From NCBI GenBank assembly GCA_958299035.1, contig CATQJL010000316.1, forward strand, positions 5,420,674-5,484,673: a DNA stretch of 64,000 nt. The letters are read 5' to 3'. The first letter of the stretch is position 1. Every line of letters starts with the position of its first letter. This DNA comes from Cylicocyclus nassatus. Lineage: Eukaryota > Nematoda > Chromadorea > Rhabditida > Strongylidae. The position numbers and the translations under genes were made by a program. Below are positions 12,425 to 24,658 of this stretch, one piece after another. The notes under the pieces are model-generated. The model had not been told where the DNA came from. It was given only the letters and a program-made list of their open reading frames with translations, and searched no databases.

Positions 12425-13540
12425 GTTCGATTTAGTATTGTATAAAATGTAAAGATGAGCTATCGGTCGAACTCTGCCATTGCATGCAAGAAAAGTAACT
12501 TCTTTCCCCTTGATAGTTTATCCTGAAAGGAGCAAAATGAGTGCCCCAGATTCTGCTGAAAGGAAGAGGGGGGGGGGGAGGATATCATCCAACAAGAAGA
12601 CTTATTTAATTATTTATTAATTTATTTAACTCACATGGGTGTGCCAAAAACACAGAAAGATTGTATGGAATCGGTCATACATTGGTGTTATCATGTAGTT
12701 CTTTGTTGTAATTTGCAGGTCGTTCTCCTTCTTCAAAGAGTGAGTCCTACTTTACCGAAATCCTGTTCCCCTACCCGAACGCATGAATAAGCTACCAGGG
12801 CTTGGCAGACACTTAATCAGTGACGGACGAATCCGTTAGGGACCCTGGGCGAGCAAGAAGGGGGAAAGGAAGAGAGCTCGCTGGTCTTCGGTTTCCTTGA
12901 AAACGGCTATTCTGAGCAGCAACATCCAAAGACTTTGAATGAACGTTAGGCAAAATGACCAACAGATGGAAAACACCAATTTGATACTCATTCGCAAAAA
13001 CAAGCTTTTTCTTTAAGGCATGTTCGTCACCGGGGATTTCGCCCAGGCATAGTTCGCCCAAACCAATGACTACTTCAGGTAATGCACGCATACTCGTTCT
13101 CGAATTGGAAAGCAGAGTGAATTTTTACGTTTCCAACGGCATAGACGGCGCCACTGGCCTCACTTTCAGATAATTTACCCCGTGAGTGAGGCCAGCATAA
13201 ACTTGCCATGTGCGAAATGTCCAAACTTTGCAATTTCTCAAAACTCATTTGCAAAAACCGAAAACGGTTCGTAAAGTCAGCGGCATAGTTCAGTAGCCGG
13301 TGCAGCAGATCGGCGTGAAATCGAGAAATATTGTGCTGAAACTGCGACACTTGTGAAAAGAGTCGGCGATCTGTTGCGACGGACGACTGCCACAGCCGTC
13401 ATTGCAGGTAGATACGTAGGTGCAATGATTGCGTAACAGCTGTATCACGCACAGATAGAGCAGCGACGAAGTTGCGACCACTATGCTCAATGCCCAAATT
13501 TTGACGTGAAAATTTCGCCTTGGCAGCAAATATCGGTTTT
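12425..13540 (-). repeat. Dispersed repeat or paralogous locus, copy 1
   Basis: Read on the minus strand, 13540 to 12425 aligns with the plus strand at 56465 to about 57198. Shared blocks include the region around 13456-13530 (GCAGCGACGAAGTTGCGACC), the AACATGCC...AAGC block near 13005-13025, and the tract ending TACAATACTAAAT near 12440. The other copy lacks the 13045-13455 interior. Either a dispersed element or a duplicated gene fragment would fit. Confidence 0.75.
13075..13535 (-). CDS. Possible type II membrane protein gene fragment, unassigned
   Basis: A minus-strand frame from about 13529 encodes a short basic N-terminus followed by a roughly 20-residue hydrophobic segment (ALSIVVATSSLLYLCVIQLL), then Cys-containing sequence. 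A GTATCT donor near 13411 and a TTTCAG acceptor near 13336 would join this in phase to a second frame of about 70 residues. No ATG lies in frame before the first segment, so the start is unresolved. The hydrophobic segment is partly conserved in the second copy at 56.5 kb, where the frame soon stops. I recognise no family; it may be a repeat rather than a gene. Confidence 0.25.
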
Positions 13541-13722
13541 CGTGTTCAGCATGTCAAGTCAACCTATTGCGGAGAATCTTGGCAAATTCTGATATCCCAC
13601 TCTTTAGCTATCACCCTGAAATTTCGGAGACAACACTGCAATGATTTACCCATTCGACCGAATTAGCAAAATGTGTTCGTTCTTTTCCGTGAAGCGCACA
13701 CATTCGTCTCCTTTATAAGGCG

Positions 13723-13941
13723 CAGGGCTCGGCACGAGCTGGCACCGGGGAATTTTCAAAGCGAAGTCCCCCTTGAAGTTTGCTAATTTTTACGAAGTCC
13801 CCTTTGATTCTCAACGATATCCCCTCTAAAATCCTAAAAAACCCCCCAAAAACGAAACGTCGACTGAAGAAAAAGGTCGCCGTCGCCGTTGCTCTAAAAA
13901 CGATATCCAGCTTGCCCCGTGCCAGCTGGTGCCAGGCCCTG
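13723..13941. mobile_element. hAT-type MITE, 219 bp
   Basis: The ends CAGGGCTCGGCACGAGCTGG and inverted CAGGGCCTGGCACCAGCTGG are flanked by the octamer ATAAGGCG at 13715-13722 and 13942-13949. The terminal CAGGGCnnGGCACGAG motif is shared with MITE-2 at 2032, so both probably used the same transposase family. Confidence 0.92.
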
Positions 13942-13949
13942 ATAAGGCG

Positions 13950-14845
13950 GTCCGCATCGAAAGATGACACAATAGAAACTGTGCTGAGACGCCCTATTTA
14001 ATCCGCCTCGGTTTGCAATGACAGGAGGTTTACGAAGTCCTATTCGTTGCACTGCGTTCTCGAAACACACTTTCTCTCTGCTTCATGAATCAGCGTTCAT
14101 AGTTTGCAAATTTTCGAGCCAAAACTACGCTTACATCTCAAAAGTCTAGTTAGAGCCCATTTTCTCGTTGAAGAAATACTGAAGTGGAACTGACACGCTG
14201 GAAAGTAATGCACATTACCGTAAGCGCCCTCAAGCGCTGATTTCAAGTTTGATCTATATTTTACAAACCAAATTTCTGATATAAGTTAAGCGCTTGAGAA
14301 ATCAAGTTTGTAATTCGAGTGACATAAAATCAGCGAAAAGCTGCACGAAAATGCAGGTTTTGATAGATACGCCCTTTCCTTGCAGTATACTCAAAACATC
14401 GAAAACATCAAAACATCTTTCAATGGTGCGTTTTCAGGCGTTTTTGTGCAGCTTTCTGCATCAGTGCTACTTGTATCCTTCCCCTGTCAGTCAAAAGACG
14501 TGTGAATCCGTATGACATGTGAATTTTGCACGCATTAGACCCATTCGTCTCTGTGCATGTTGAACCTACATGCTGGTCGTGCATGTTATGCAAAATTCTC
14601 CAAAAGCTTGCTCAATTCTCGCGCAGAAACAATTTCACACAGGCACTCAGACACGCAAGGAAGAAGATTCTACCGTCTCGGTTTAGCAGGACGAGCAATT
14701 ACACATTCAGAAGTTGTAAAAGCTCAGATGGAAAGAGAATTCTATCAGAAGATTATTTGCAAAATTAGCCTGGTTACTGGATCGAGAATTGATCATGGCT
14801 TTGTACCTTCCAAATGAATGTGCTTCTACATAGACTACAGTTTAT
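13950..14845. other. No recognised gene
   Basis: Two overlapping plus-strand frames (14526-14768 and 14557-14817) have no recognisable motif. No repeat boundary is visible. Confidence 0.4.
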
Positions 14846-14849
14846 GTAC

Positions 14850-15018
14850 CCCTTGCTTCAACCAAATTGGCTGCTGGAAGGCGGGGCCCCACGACCTAGG
14901 CAATTACTCGCTCCGCGACGCAGTATGGGCCTCCCTCGCGAATATGCTCTCTGATTTCTAGCCTTAATTAGGTCACGGAGCCCCGCCCTCCAGCCGCCGA
15001 TCTGGTTGAAGCAAAGGA
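14850..15018. mobile_element. Short foldback MITE, about 170 bp
   Basis: CTTGCTTCAACCA...GGCTGCTGGAAGGCGGGGC at the left is mirrored by GCCCCGCCCTCCAGCCGCC...GGTTGAAGCAAAG at the right. No clear target-site duplication, so the family is unknown. Confidence 0.7.
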
Positions 15019-15374
15019 TACGTTAAACCCAAGAAGAAATTACCAAACTTGTAGTAAAAGCTTAAGCTGAAATTTTTTTTGGCGCCTTTTTCCCCTAGAA
15101 TTATGCTTCTCAATAATTATGTCGTTGATTAAATGCGCACCCAAAATTTGCAAATATGTAGGCTATAATGTAAGTCACTGGTGCAGCTACTGCTCTGTAG
15201 TTCTGCCAAATTCTGAAGTCAGGGTAATGGTTACGGTAGGTATCGGTAGGTGACAGGAAAATGTTACTTCATCACAGTGTGGAGATGAAACTTGGTCTAG
15301 GGGTTATCCAATGATCACGAAAACGTTACTGACTTTACGTCGTTGGCCCTTTTTGTGAGATTATTACGACGAAT

Positions 15375-16490
15375 TTACGAAACTAGAATAATTGCGATAT
15401 TCGTGTTCGACAAATGGAACACAAATAATCCCACTATGCAAACTCTCGGCCAGATCTGAGGTGAAGTTTCGAACTCTTGTCCCTCAGCAACCTTGCGTAC
15501 AGCCGCTTTCAACTTCGTGAGAGCGCTAATCGACTCATCATCAAATTCCAATTCGTATATAATTTCGGATTGTTGTGCGTGTTCTAGGTCGATCGAATAT
15601 TGTAGGGTGATCCTTTCCATCCAACATCTCTCTCCTCCGGGGAGCCGACGTCCTCGGCGGCTGCTGCAAATTGTTGAGCTTTGCGCCGGGAGCTGTCCTG
15701 TGGATGTTGTAGAGCTGTCGTGATCCATCCATCCCTGAAAAAACTATTTTAGAAATCTGAGAACTGCCAACAATTTTTCCTGCTTCTTTAATCGCTGCTT
15801 TCCCCTTTCCCATTCTCGTGAGGGCTGAAGTAAATAACCGATTTGGGCTTGCATAGTCCTTCAACATTCTGTCAATCACCGACCACACTTTTGACTTCGT
15901 TTTCCATCGTACTTGCGTGAAGATACCGGTGGCCACGCTGATACAATCTGCCCTCCTGCTTTGAGGTGCTCTTTGCATAAGCGCAATGTTTCTATGATAG
16001 CCTCATCCTCCCTGCTTTGGTCCATGGGCCATACTATGATCCATACACGACAGTGTTTCAAATTTCTCAATGCGTCTTTGAGCTGACTGAATGATACTGC
16101 CTCCTTGGTCAGTATTCCACTTTGCCTATCTTCCTTGAGTGCCACTGCACACTCGGGTACTATGAATGCAATGGGTCCCTTCCTTCTAGACCCTTGCCCT
16201 TTCTCGTCTTTCACTGCTCTCTGTGCTTCATCATACACTTTCCTGAAATCACTTTTAGGTGAGCTCTGCATCTTGATGCCCCTTTTCCTTGATGAGCATA
16301 AAGCCTTCTCGGTGCTCTGCCCCTCTTGCTCCCTTTCTTCACATTTGATTCTCACTAATTTCGTTAAGCCCGGAGGTATCACGACTCGCTACACTACTTG
16401 CTGTTTTCCGGTTTTGGCTGCTGGAGGGTCAATGAGATGCCTAAGCTTTTCAATGCATTCGTTCCTAGGAGCACTTCGTCTCCCTCCTTT
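15375..16490 (-). pseudogene. LTR retrotransposon: sequence downstream of protease, broken
   Basis: Minus-strand frames 16382-15876, 15978-15541 and 15728-15375 continue the element after the protease, with frame changes between them. The first contains a 'PPGLTKLVRIKCEE' segment, which I read as the kind of spacer found between protease and reverse transcriptase in Ty3/gypsy polyproteins. No reverse transcriptase, RNase H or integrase motif is visible. A 30-40 bp stretch near 15590-15625 resembles the LTR sequence near 20388-20425. Confidence 0.45.
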
Positions 16491-16713
16491 GTCACATGAA
16501 ATGCCACTGTGCTCCTAATCCTCCTTCAATTTCTACCTCAACTTTCACCCCTCCAAAGAACTTCATGATGTTGTTTGAAGCGTCGTTAATGTTTCCCTCT
16601 TCCACTTCTAGGAACTTCAGGGAGTCCACATCATATCCTCTGTCTCTCGCATCTACTAGTACCTTGATGGGCATGATACTGATCATCGGCCCAGTATCTA
16701 TTAGCACTGTCAC
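16425..16713 (-). pseudogene. pro: Retroviral-type aspartic protease of LTR retrotransposon
   Basis: The frame contains VLIDTGPMISIMP, the catalytic Asp-Thr-Gly triplet of retropepsins with the hydrophobic positions before it; the usual residue after DTG is Ala or Ser, here Pro. Downstream, in a shifted frame, the bases encode 'LLGTNALKSLGISL', matching the C-terminal (I/L)LGxnxL element of these proteases. The enzyme would cleave the element's own polyprotein. The frameshift inside the domain means this copy is not functional. It lies just after the gag zinc knuckle, the normal gag-pro order. Confidence 0.75.
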
Positions 16714-16783
16714 TCTTCGATCCAGGATCCTCGCTGGTAATACTGTTTTTTCCCGATCAAGCCGTCTGTCTTACGGGCACTTT

Positions 16784-18342
16784 TTACCACCATATTACGT
16801 GCCTGTCCATCATCGTTGCCATCGGACTTGTTGTGCCATTAAGGTCGTTGTTTATCTTCTTGCTTCCACAGTCTCTTATTCGATGCCCAAAGCGCCCACA
16901 CCCGTAACATCGCCTTCCTTCGTTCTGGCGGTCTCGTAGGGTGTCCGTATTCCTTGTTGAATGTGGTATCCTTTCTTCACTGCGCCTTTCTCTTTCCCCG
17001 CTGACATCTCGACTATGCCTGTTCTGCGTTGCTCTTTCGTCCTTTCTCGGCGATGGTTGCCGCTCGTCCCTTCTTTCCCACTTGCACAGTCTTTTCGACT
17101 GCTCTATCTCGATCGTCACTTCTTTGATTGTATCGTATGCGTCCCTTGGGTTTACCTTGTGCAATGTCCCGACTAGCTGCACATATTCCGGCCACGTGCT
17201 CAAGTTGTGCAGGAATATTTGTGCATACTCCATAGATCTTTCCTCAATGCTACACCGAAAATTCGCTTTCATAGCCAAGCCTTCCAGGGCTACGCAAAAA
17301 TCGGCCACCCCTTGGTTAGGTCTTATCCGCAAGTTTCTCAGAGCTGTAAGAGCTCTAAGCCTTGCTGCAGTTCAGTCGCACGCTAGTAGTGTGGTCATTT
17401 CTTCGACCACCCTATCAAATCCTAGGTGCCTCACTGCCGAGGGGATACTCAGGAACACCGCCTTGGCTCGCCCTCCTAGATGCTTATCCCCCAGGATTTC
17501 TACCAAGGTGTGCTCATCCTGAATGATCGTACCGAATTTTCTCTTGAATTTTCTGATAAAACTCCCAAAGCCTTCACTTTCGTGTCCCTTGAATACCCCT
17601 GGGTCCGCAAGACTCATACTTTGAAAGTAGTTCAATAATTGTTTCTGCTACCTTGACATGGCAGGAATTCGCTGCCTCTCATGTCCTGCGATTGCCTCCA
17701 GAGCGGCTCTGACGTCCGACCAATCACGGACCTTGCTTCTTTCCACCGCGTCTTCGAATTCGGCATCTGAAATACTTCATCACTCGCACTTCTTTCAGCA
17801 AAGGCCAAACTGTCCTCACTCTGAATCTGTTCTTTTTCAACTCGGCCGTGCTCCAGCGCTGGCCTTTCGGGTAACTCTTGCGGGCTCTCCTGTAATGGAT
17901 TTGTTTTGAGAGGTTCATTTGCTCTATCGAATGTTCCCCCTCCTTCACTGAATCCTTGAAACATTTTGATACTGACAGCCAAATTCTCAATTTGATTCAT
18001 GGTTTCCCCTATTCTCCTAGATAGCTCTTCTTCCAGCGGCGCCCTGTACTTGACTGCCGCTCTACTTTCACTTAGGTGCCTTCTCACCACTTGTGGTAGC
18101 AGCTCTACACCCGACTTGATGAGCTCTATTTGCTCTAATAAATCAACTTTTTCAAAATGTCCTACCTGATTCGATTTCATTTGATCCCTTTCTTTTTCTT
18201 CCATCTTGACATCTTTGTCCTTATCTGAAAGCAATGTGTTTCTTTTCTCAAAAATTTCCATCAAAAACGACGTGTATACGCGAAAAAACGACTTGTTTAC
18301 TCGAAAAATAGGCAGGATAATCGATGAGGATATCGAAAACAA
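16784..18342 (-). pseudogene. gag: Gag of a Ty3/gypsy-like LTR retrotransposon, interrupted
   Basis: Three minus-strand segments form the Gag: 18342-17632 (236 codons, charged, possibly coiled coil), 17635-17372 (contains DPGVFKGHESEGFGSFIRKF, a capsid-like motif) and 17332-16784. The second and third share a frame and are split by a stop at 17372-17374; the first needs a frame change. The last contains CYGCGRFGHRIRDC, a CX2CX4HX4C zinc knuckle that binds the element's RNA, preceded by an Arg/Ser/Glu-rich tract. Gag would form the particle. The LTR lies upstream and the protease downstream. Frame damage makes this copy non-coding. Confidence 0.8.
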
Positions 18343-18495
18343 TCAATAGCGGCGCCTCTGTAAGCGCTTGAGGTGATAAGGTTCAAATCGATTCCTCCTC
18401 TCTTGTGCTCTTTTCCTTTTGTTTTCTGGTGGCTTCGGTGGCCTCTTGATGTCTCCGCAGCTAACATCAGCGATCAATCCGCTCGTGATCCACCA

Positions 18496-20467
18496 GTCAA
18501 TGCGTGCGGCCCCCATGTAATGGAGTCGACGGTCTAGCGGTATGAAAAAAGGTTTGAATCTTTGACTGGCAGGACACGCGCGGATGAGGAACGCTTTATG
18601 TACAGAAAAACCGCAGAAACAACAACAAGGGCCCAAGGGCCAACAAGAAAACAACAGCAATTAGTGCAAAACTTGGAGCTAAGGGGATGCAAGATTTGAC
18701 CCTCTCGTAGGCAGAGGTGCGATGGGGGGAGCCGGGCCCACCGAAAGTGAAGGTGGTCCCAGCTACCACTGACCGGCCAAAAGTGAAGGTGGTAGTGTCG
18801 GACACTCACCTCCCAAAATCGTCAACGGGGGGGGGGTAGAACGGACGAACAGAGCTATTTCTAGTTTGAACTGTGACCCAACGGCCCTCTTTAGGGCCAC
18901 AGATACAATGAATATTAGAAACATTTATAAATTTTATTTATAAAAATTCAAAATAGACGTGTTTATGGTGTATTTGGAAGTAAAAGTTTGTTGGACTGTA
19001 CGGATTTAAGTAGATCGATCCAGGCAGTAACGGCCGAGAACCAGAATTTTGAATAATTAAATAGTGAAAAATCATCCAAAATTTCCACTGTTATAAATCT
19101 GTTGTTTGGAGATGTCAGCAGCTGCGACTTCATAGGTTTTGAAGAGTAAATGGTGCTCTATCAGCTGGTGAAAGAATCGGGTGGATTTGAGAGTTAGTCG
19201 TTGAAAACCAGAATTCTAAAAATTTACGCCATTTTGGCGTGTTTTTTGACAGTTGACTGTTAAACTCATATAAATCTTGAATGTAGAAGTGTGTGATGTT
19301 GCGACTTTATAGGTTTTATAGAGTAAGGTGTCTCCCCCTCCAATACATTGAAGTGGACTAGGGGGAGACTTCGGTATGAAAAGGCTCCCCCCGCGGGCAT
19401 AATTTGTAGGAGGTTCTAAACCCCCACACATTGTATATATTCTGAAAGCTCTTGATGAGAAGAATCTGACCTATGAAGTCGCAACATGATTCATGCAGTT
19501 CTGAAGAAGTTATGAGCTGTGGAATTTCAAAAAGCGCTATTTTACCTGCATTTTCAACTCTGGATCTCGGAGGTGTTTCGATGGATCGGAACGGCTAAGA
19601 TATATTCTGATAAGGCAAACCTTAGTCTATAAAACCTATGAAGTCGCAACATCACACACTTCCACATTCAAGATTTATATGAGTTTAACAGTCAACTGTC
19701 AAAAACACGCCAAAATGGCGTAAATTTTTAGAATTCTGGTTTCCAACGACTAACTCTCAAATCCACCCGATTCTTTCACCAGCTGATAGAGCACCATTTA
19801 CTCTTCAAAACCTATGAAGTCGTAACTGCTGACATCTCCAAACAACAGATTTATAACAGTGGAAATTTTGCATGATTTTTCACTATTTAATTATTCAAAA
19901 TTCTGGTTCTCGGCCGTTACTGCCTGGATCGATCTACTTTCTTCCCTGTACGTTATAACAAAATTTACTTAGTAAAATCCGTACAGTTTCTCTAAATTTC
20001 TCCCAAATACACCATTTACTGAACACGTTTATGTTAAATGTATATGCCGCCGTATATATAAATATATGCTTTCAATAATCTTTTTTGCGTTTGTTTTGCT
20101 TATTTTCCTTCTTTGTCGTCCAGCGAAAAAATTTTTATTCCAAAAGTGAAGGTGGTCACCCTGTACCAGCTCAAAAGTGAAGGTAGGGGGAGAATCGGCT
20201 CCCACTATCGCACCTCTGCTCGTAGGGCTCGATTACTTGGCTTGATAGTTACTTGGGGGAGGTCTGGTTCTTTTCTGGCCAGCTCGTTTCTACTCCCTGC
20301 GAGCGTCTTCTGCTCGCGGCTCCCCCTTATCCGCTTCTTTTATACCCTTCCGAGAGGTCAAATTGGCCTCTCCTTTTTCCGCCATCGAATATTGTAGATC
20401 GGTGATCCTTTCCATCCGACAAAACGCATATTTTCATGTTTTCGCCAAAGTGATGCTGTGCTGTCCC
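18496..20467 (-). repeat. 5' LTR and candidate primer-binding site, interrupted
   Basis: Upstream of gag on the minus strand is a TATAAAAG box (20337-20344) in LTR-like sequence. The stretch ends in ...TTACA at 18516, followed by TGGGGGCCGCACGCATTGAC (18496-18515), a plausible primer-binding site because it begins TGG. The body is split by the hAT foldback at 18712-20218; removing that element and one octamer restores continuity. The LTR start is hidden by, or lies beyond, the Tc1-type foldback at 20470. No 3' LTR is identified. Confidence 0.6.
18712..20218. mobile_element. hAT-type foldback element, 1.5 kb, inside the LTR
   Basis: The ends CAGAGGTGCGATGGGGGGAG and inverted CAGAGGTGCGATAGTGGGAG are flanked by CTCGTAGG at 18704-18711 and 20219-20226 (8-bp duplication). 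Subterminal AAAGTGAAGGTGG repeats occur on both sides. The long arms, about 18930-19335 and 19615-20040, are near-identical. No transposase ORF. A similar terminus borders the hAT transposase remnant at 51.9 kb. Confidence 0.93.
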
Positions 20468-20469
20468 TA

Positions 20470-23400
20470 CAGTTGTGGCCGTGGAATTTGTCCAAAATTG
20501 CGGGATTTTCGGGATTCGCGATGTTTGCGGGATTCGCGACTTCACGGTATTTGCGGGATTCGCGGGATTTGCGGGACTTGCGGGATTTAGCTATAACTTC
20601 TTTTAAGTCCACATTATTTGCAATCTGCGTGTAGATTTGGCTTCAGCTTGATGAGACGAATCGTTTGATATACAGTATGTCCGTAATTTGTGATGAGGGG
20701 TAGACTTACAATGATAACTTGTTGTTCTCTATGTTAAGGCTTTTGTGAACATTATCACAGCGTAAGTCACGAATAACAGGTTCTGGCACTAAGTTTTCAT
20801 TATCGAAAACTATCGCGAAAAATTGGGCAGTTTTTATTAGGGTGAACGGTAAAAAATGGGACAGCTTGATTTTCATTACATTTTGGAATTTTTTGTTTCT
20901 GGCAACAGCAAGTAAGCAGCAACTTAAACGTCGCTTACATGGGCGACCTTCGCTTATTATTCTGACAACGCGTTAACGCTCCTCTTTCACTACCCTACAC
21001 GTGGCGCCGTGAAGAACTCGAACAGGGTTTTTTGCACAATCCTCAATCTTGCGCTGTTATACCGTAAAGTCGTAAAGCAAATGACATACCATTCGAAAGA
21101 GCTCTTCATGCTCTTTCGAACGATACATTAAATGCATGAGATTTCTTTTCAATTTCAGAAAAAAATTCGAAAAAACCTGAAAAATAGCTATTTTAGGCGC
21201 AACAAAAAACCAAAAAATCATGTTTTGCCCTATATTTTCCGAAGATAGATAAAATCTGAAGTAAGCTGCATATGGATGAATAGAGCGTAAAAAGCTCTAT
21301 CAGACGATACCTAGAAATTATGTGTTTACCTGCAAAGAATTGAATAACGCGTATCTTTATTCTCGAAGCTGTTAATGGGCATATCTCCTGACATTGAGAG
21401 TTAAAGCCATCAAGCCGTCGTGGGTTTGGTGACTGTCCCACCACTCACTCCAGCAGTGGTACTTTGGGTGGTCTCACATGTTTCACTGCGCCGATACTGC
21501 TCAAACTTCATAATTTCTCGAAGTAACTAACTTTGCATTTTAGCAAGTATAAAAATTATCAATTATTTAAATGACCTTATATAGGTGCTATCTGAAAAAG
21601 AATAATTTATTCTAATATCCATCAAAATTGGAAAGTTCAGTCACTTTTCTTCCTTGAGAAATCTGCAATTATTCTCAAGGTGTCCCATTTTTTACCGTTC
21701 ACCCTAATATTTACCCTTACCACTGATATAAGCATTTTATCATTTATCACTGATAATATCACATTTTTGGATCATTTTTTGCATATGGTAAGGAAAGTAC
21801 TGTAGGAAAAGCTGTGTGAATTTCTATCGCTCTTTCATCGGTTAATGGTCTTAATGTGCTGGATTTGAAAATTAGGTAGATTTGAGCTCAAGCTACGAAG
21901 GTGCTTGGCTATTCAAATGAGCAGCTGAAGAACGCGCGACCACCATATTCAATTGGGTTCCTTAGGCGAAGTGAGCATATGCAATCAGTATGTCATACAA
22001 CCACTGAGGGTGGAATTTCGACGAAATACGCGATCTTTACATTTTGAGCGAAATTCATGAGAACGTGTTTTCGTAGGCTCGTAACTCGGCGAACTTTATA
22101 GACTGGAGCCTGAGCATGCACCTTTTGATAGCACAGTTCCCAGTGATTTTGACTTGGAAAAGCAAGCAGGCAAGTTTTCTGACAAATTCGCGAAAAGTGC
22201 AGGCAAATTTACGAACTTTCGTGACTCAGTTACAGTCACCTCACAATATCTTTACAAAAAGACCCGTCTTCTTCAAAGACCACTATTTTCGTAAACAGCG
22301 TGTTCGAAAACCTCTTTGGGCGAAGTTTCTTCACAATCCAAGATCATCGACATTTTGACCAAAACCCAACGGCGAGCTTCAGGGCGTAGAACGAGAAAAA
22401 ATCAAATCACCCAAATTTCTTTGAAAACTTGCTCATAGAGGTTATCTGACCTGCTGACTACGAAAATCACATCTGCTTAGCAGTAGAGCTTCTCATTTTA
22501 GGGTCACTGTGGGCAAAATTTGAGACAACACGATTTTCTAGAATTCACCAGCTCTTCTACCTTTCTTCAAGAAGATTCTCCGGTTGTCCTAGCCCTCGAT
22601 AATCTGCGGAAGCAGCACAATTCAACAGTGCTTGATAGAGTCTTTTATGTTTGATGTGCGCTGCGTTGCGACCTTGTGAATATACGCGCGCAGAAAATTT
22701 TGAAAAAATTGAAAACGGAATTTCAAGGACATGCTGTATACAGTAAGATTCGACTTGACAAGATGAACACAAATCTGCTTTCTGACTTCAAAAATGTTCA
22801 TTCTAAAGAAAGTTACGACTAGTAGAACTTGGAACAGCTTAATTTTTCCAGAGTTTATCAGCTCTTCTATCTCTTTTGTAAGAGAGTCTTTGGCTGCTGT
22901 TTAGCGCACGATAATCTAGTGAAAGAGTACTATCGAACGGTGCCCATGGCAATCTCCTATGTGTGATGCTCGTTGCGTTACACCCATGCGAAGAGGCGTC
23001 GGCACGCAAATTCAAGATTATTGAAAACAAGATATTGGAGACAACCTGTATATCAAAAGATTCGCCTTGACAAGCTGAATACAACGTTGTTTTCGGATTT
23101 AAACATACTCATTCGGAAAGAAGTTATGACCCTGCGTAATTTGCGGAATTCACATGAATTGGAATTCCCGGAAATTTTGCATGTTCTGTAAGTGGTTTTG
23201 CACTATAAGAGATAGAGCGATGACTCACACAGCGTTTTCTAAAGTACATTTCTTATTGTACATCAAGAACGATCCAATTTTGTGTTGTCAGTGATAAATG
23301 ATAAAATGATGATATCAATGACAACGACAGATAAGAATGACTTAAATTCATGCGTCGATTTCCACGTTCATCTTCCATATAGGTGCAGAATTTCAGCCCA

Positions 23401-24073
23401 GGCTTTGGCGTGAAGCGAGTTGAAGCAAAAATGCCATTCTAGGTAAGAATTGGCAGCAATGGCATGTGCCGATGAAAAATCGATCAATTGCTGCAGCGAG
23501 GGATCTACCAATTGCACCGAGCAATAGGTAGAACTAAAAAAGCCAGATCACTGTAGATCACTTATAATGAGAGAAAGAGCGATAGAAATTCACACAGCTT
23601 TTCCTACAGCACTTTCCTTACCATATGCGAAAAATGATCCAAAAATGTGATATTATCAGTGATAAATGATAAAATGCTTATATCAGTGATAAGGGTAAAT
23701 AAAAACTGCCCAATTTTTCGCGATAGTTTTCGATAATGAAAACTTAGTACCCGAACCTGCTATTCGTGACTTACGCTGTGATAAATGTTCACAAAAGCCT
23801 TAACATAGAGAACAACAAGGTATCATTGTAAGTCTACCCCCTCACCACAAATTACGGACATACTGTATATCAAGCGATTCGTCTCATCAAGCTGAAGCCA
23901 ATTGCAAATAATGTGGATTTAAAAGAAGTTATAGCTAAATCCCGCAAGTCCCGCAAATCCCGCGAATCCCGCAAATCCCGTGAAGTCCCGAATTCCGCAA
24001 ACATCGCGAATCCCAAAAATCCCGCGAGTCCCGAAAATCCCGCAATTTTGGACAAATTCCACGGCCACAACTG
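20470..24073. mobile_element. Tc1-type foldback element, 3.6 kb, copy A
   Basis: The inverted ends CAGTTGTGGCCGTGGAATTT are flanked by TA (20468-20469 and 24074-24075). The outer arms include a CCCGCAAATCCCGCGAAT-type short tandem repeat and pair over several hundred bases. It carries a nested 871-bp insertion at 20837. A second copy, lacking the left part, runs from about 27357 to 29454. Non-coding. Confidence 0.85.
20837..21707. mobile_element. Nested mariner-type MITE, 871 bp
   Basis: The ends TTAGGGTGAACGGTAAAAAA are inverted at both sides, with TA at 20835-20836 and 21708-21709. The opposite arm of the host foldback (near 23693-23705) has the uninterrupted sequence, which acts as an empty site and shows that a single TA was duplicated. 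Confidence 0.9.
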
Positions 24074-24658
24074 TACGTAGACAGTTGTGTACTTCTAACC
24101 TGTAGAAGTAAAAGTGTAAATTTTCAGATCTCTACAGGCATAAGTTTTCAAGAAATATGGATTTTAGCGTAAGGCACCCAACCAAGCTGTATTCGATATT
24201 TCTCGAGAACCAAAGCTTGTAGGGAGCTGAAAATTTACATTTATACTTCTACAGGCTAGTAGTATATAAGAACAGCACAGCATTGCTTCAGCAAAAACAT
24301 GGAAATTTTTGTTTTTTTAATTTCTAACCAAGGAATAAATGCGGCAACAGCTTATATGAATCTTAGATGAATAGTGTTTTCGCGAGCAAATTAGAATTTT
24401 TGTAGGATTTTTCAAAACGGAGTTATGATTTTTTTTCGATTTTTCGGGCAGTTGAATCTTTTTCGTTTTTGCCTTGAAACTCGAGATAAATCAGAGCCTG
24501 GGGCAAAAGCGAGTTACTCTTCTTGTAGAACTTGCCTCGCTCTATCGAACGGTACCTTGGAGCCTATCTAGAAATAGAAGTTCATGATTGAAAAAAATTG
24601 ATTGCGAATGAAAATCAAAACGGATGGAACTTATGAGATAACCTGGTAGTTGAAACTA

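Noticed and set aside
16941..17522. 193-codon plus-strand frame
   Set aside because: Antisense shadow of gag.
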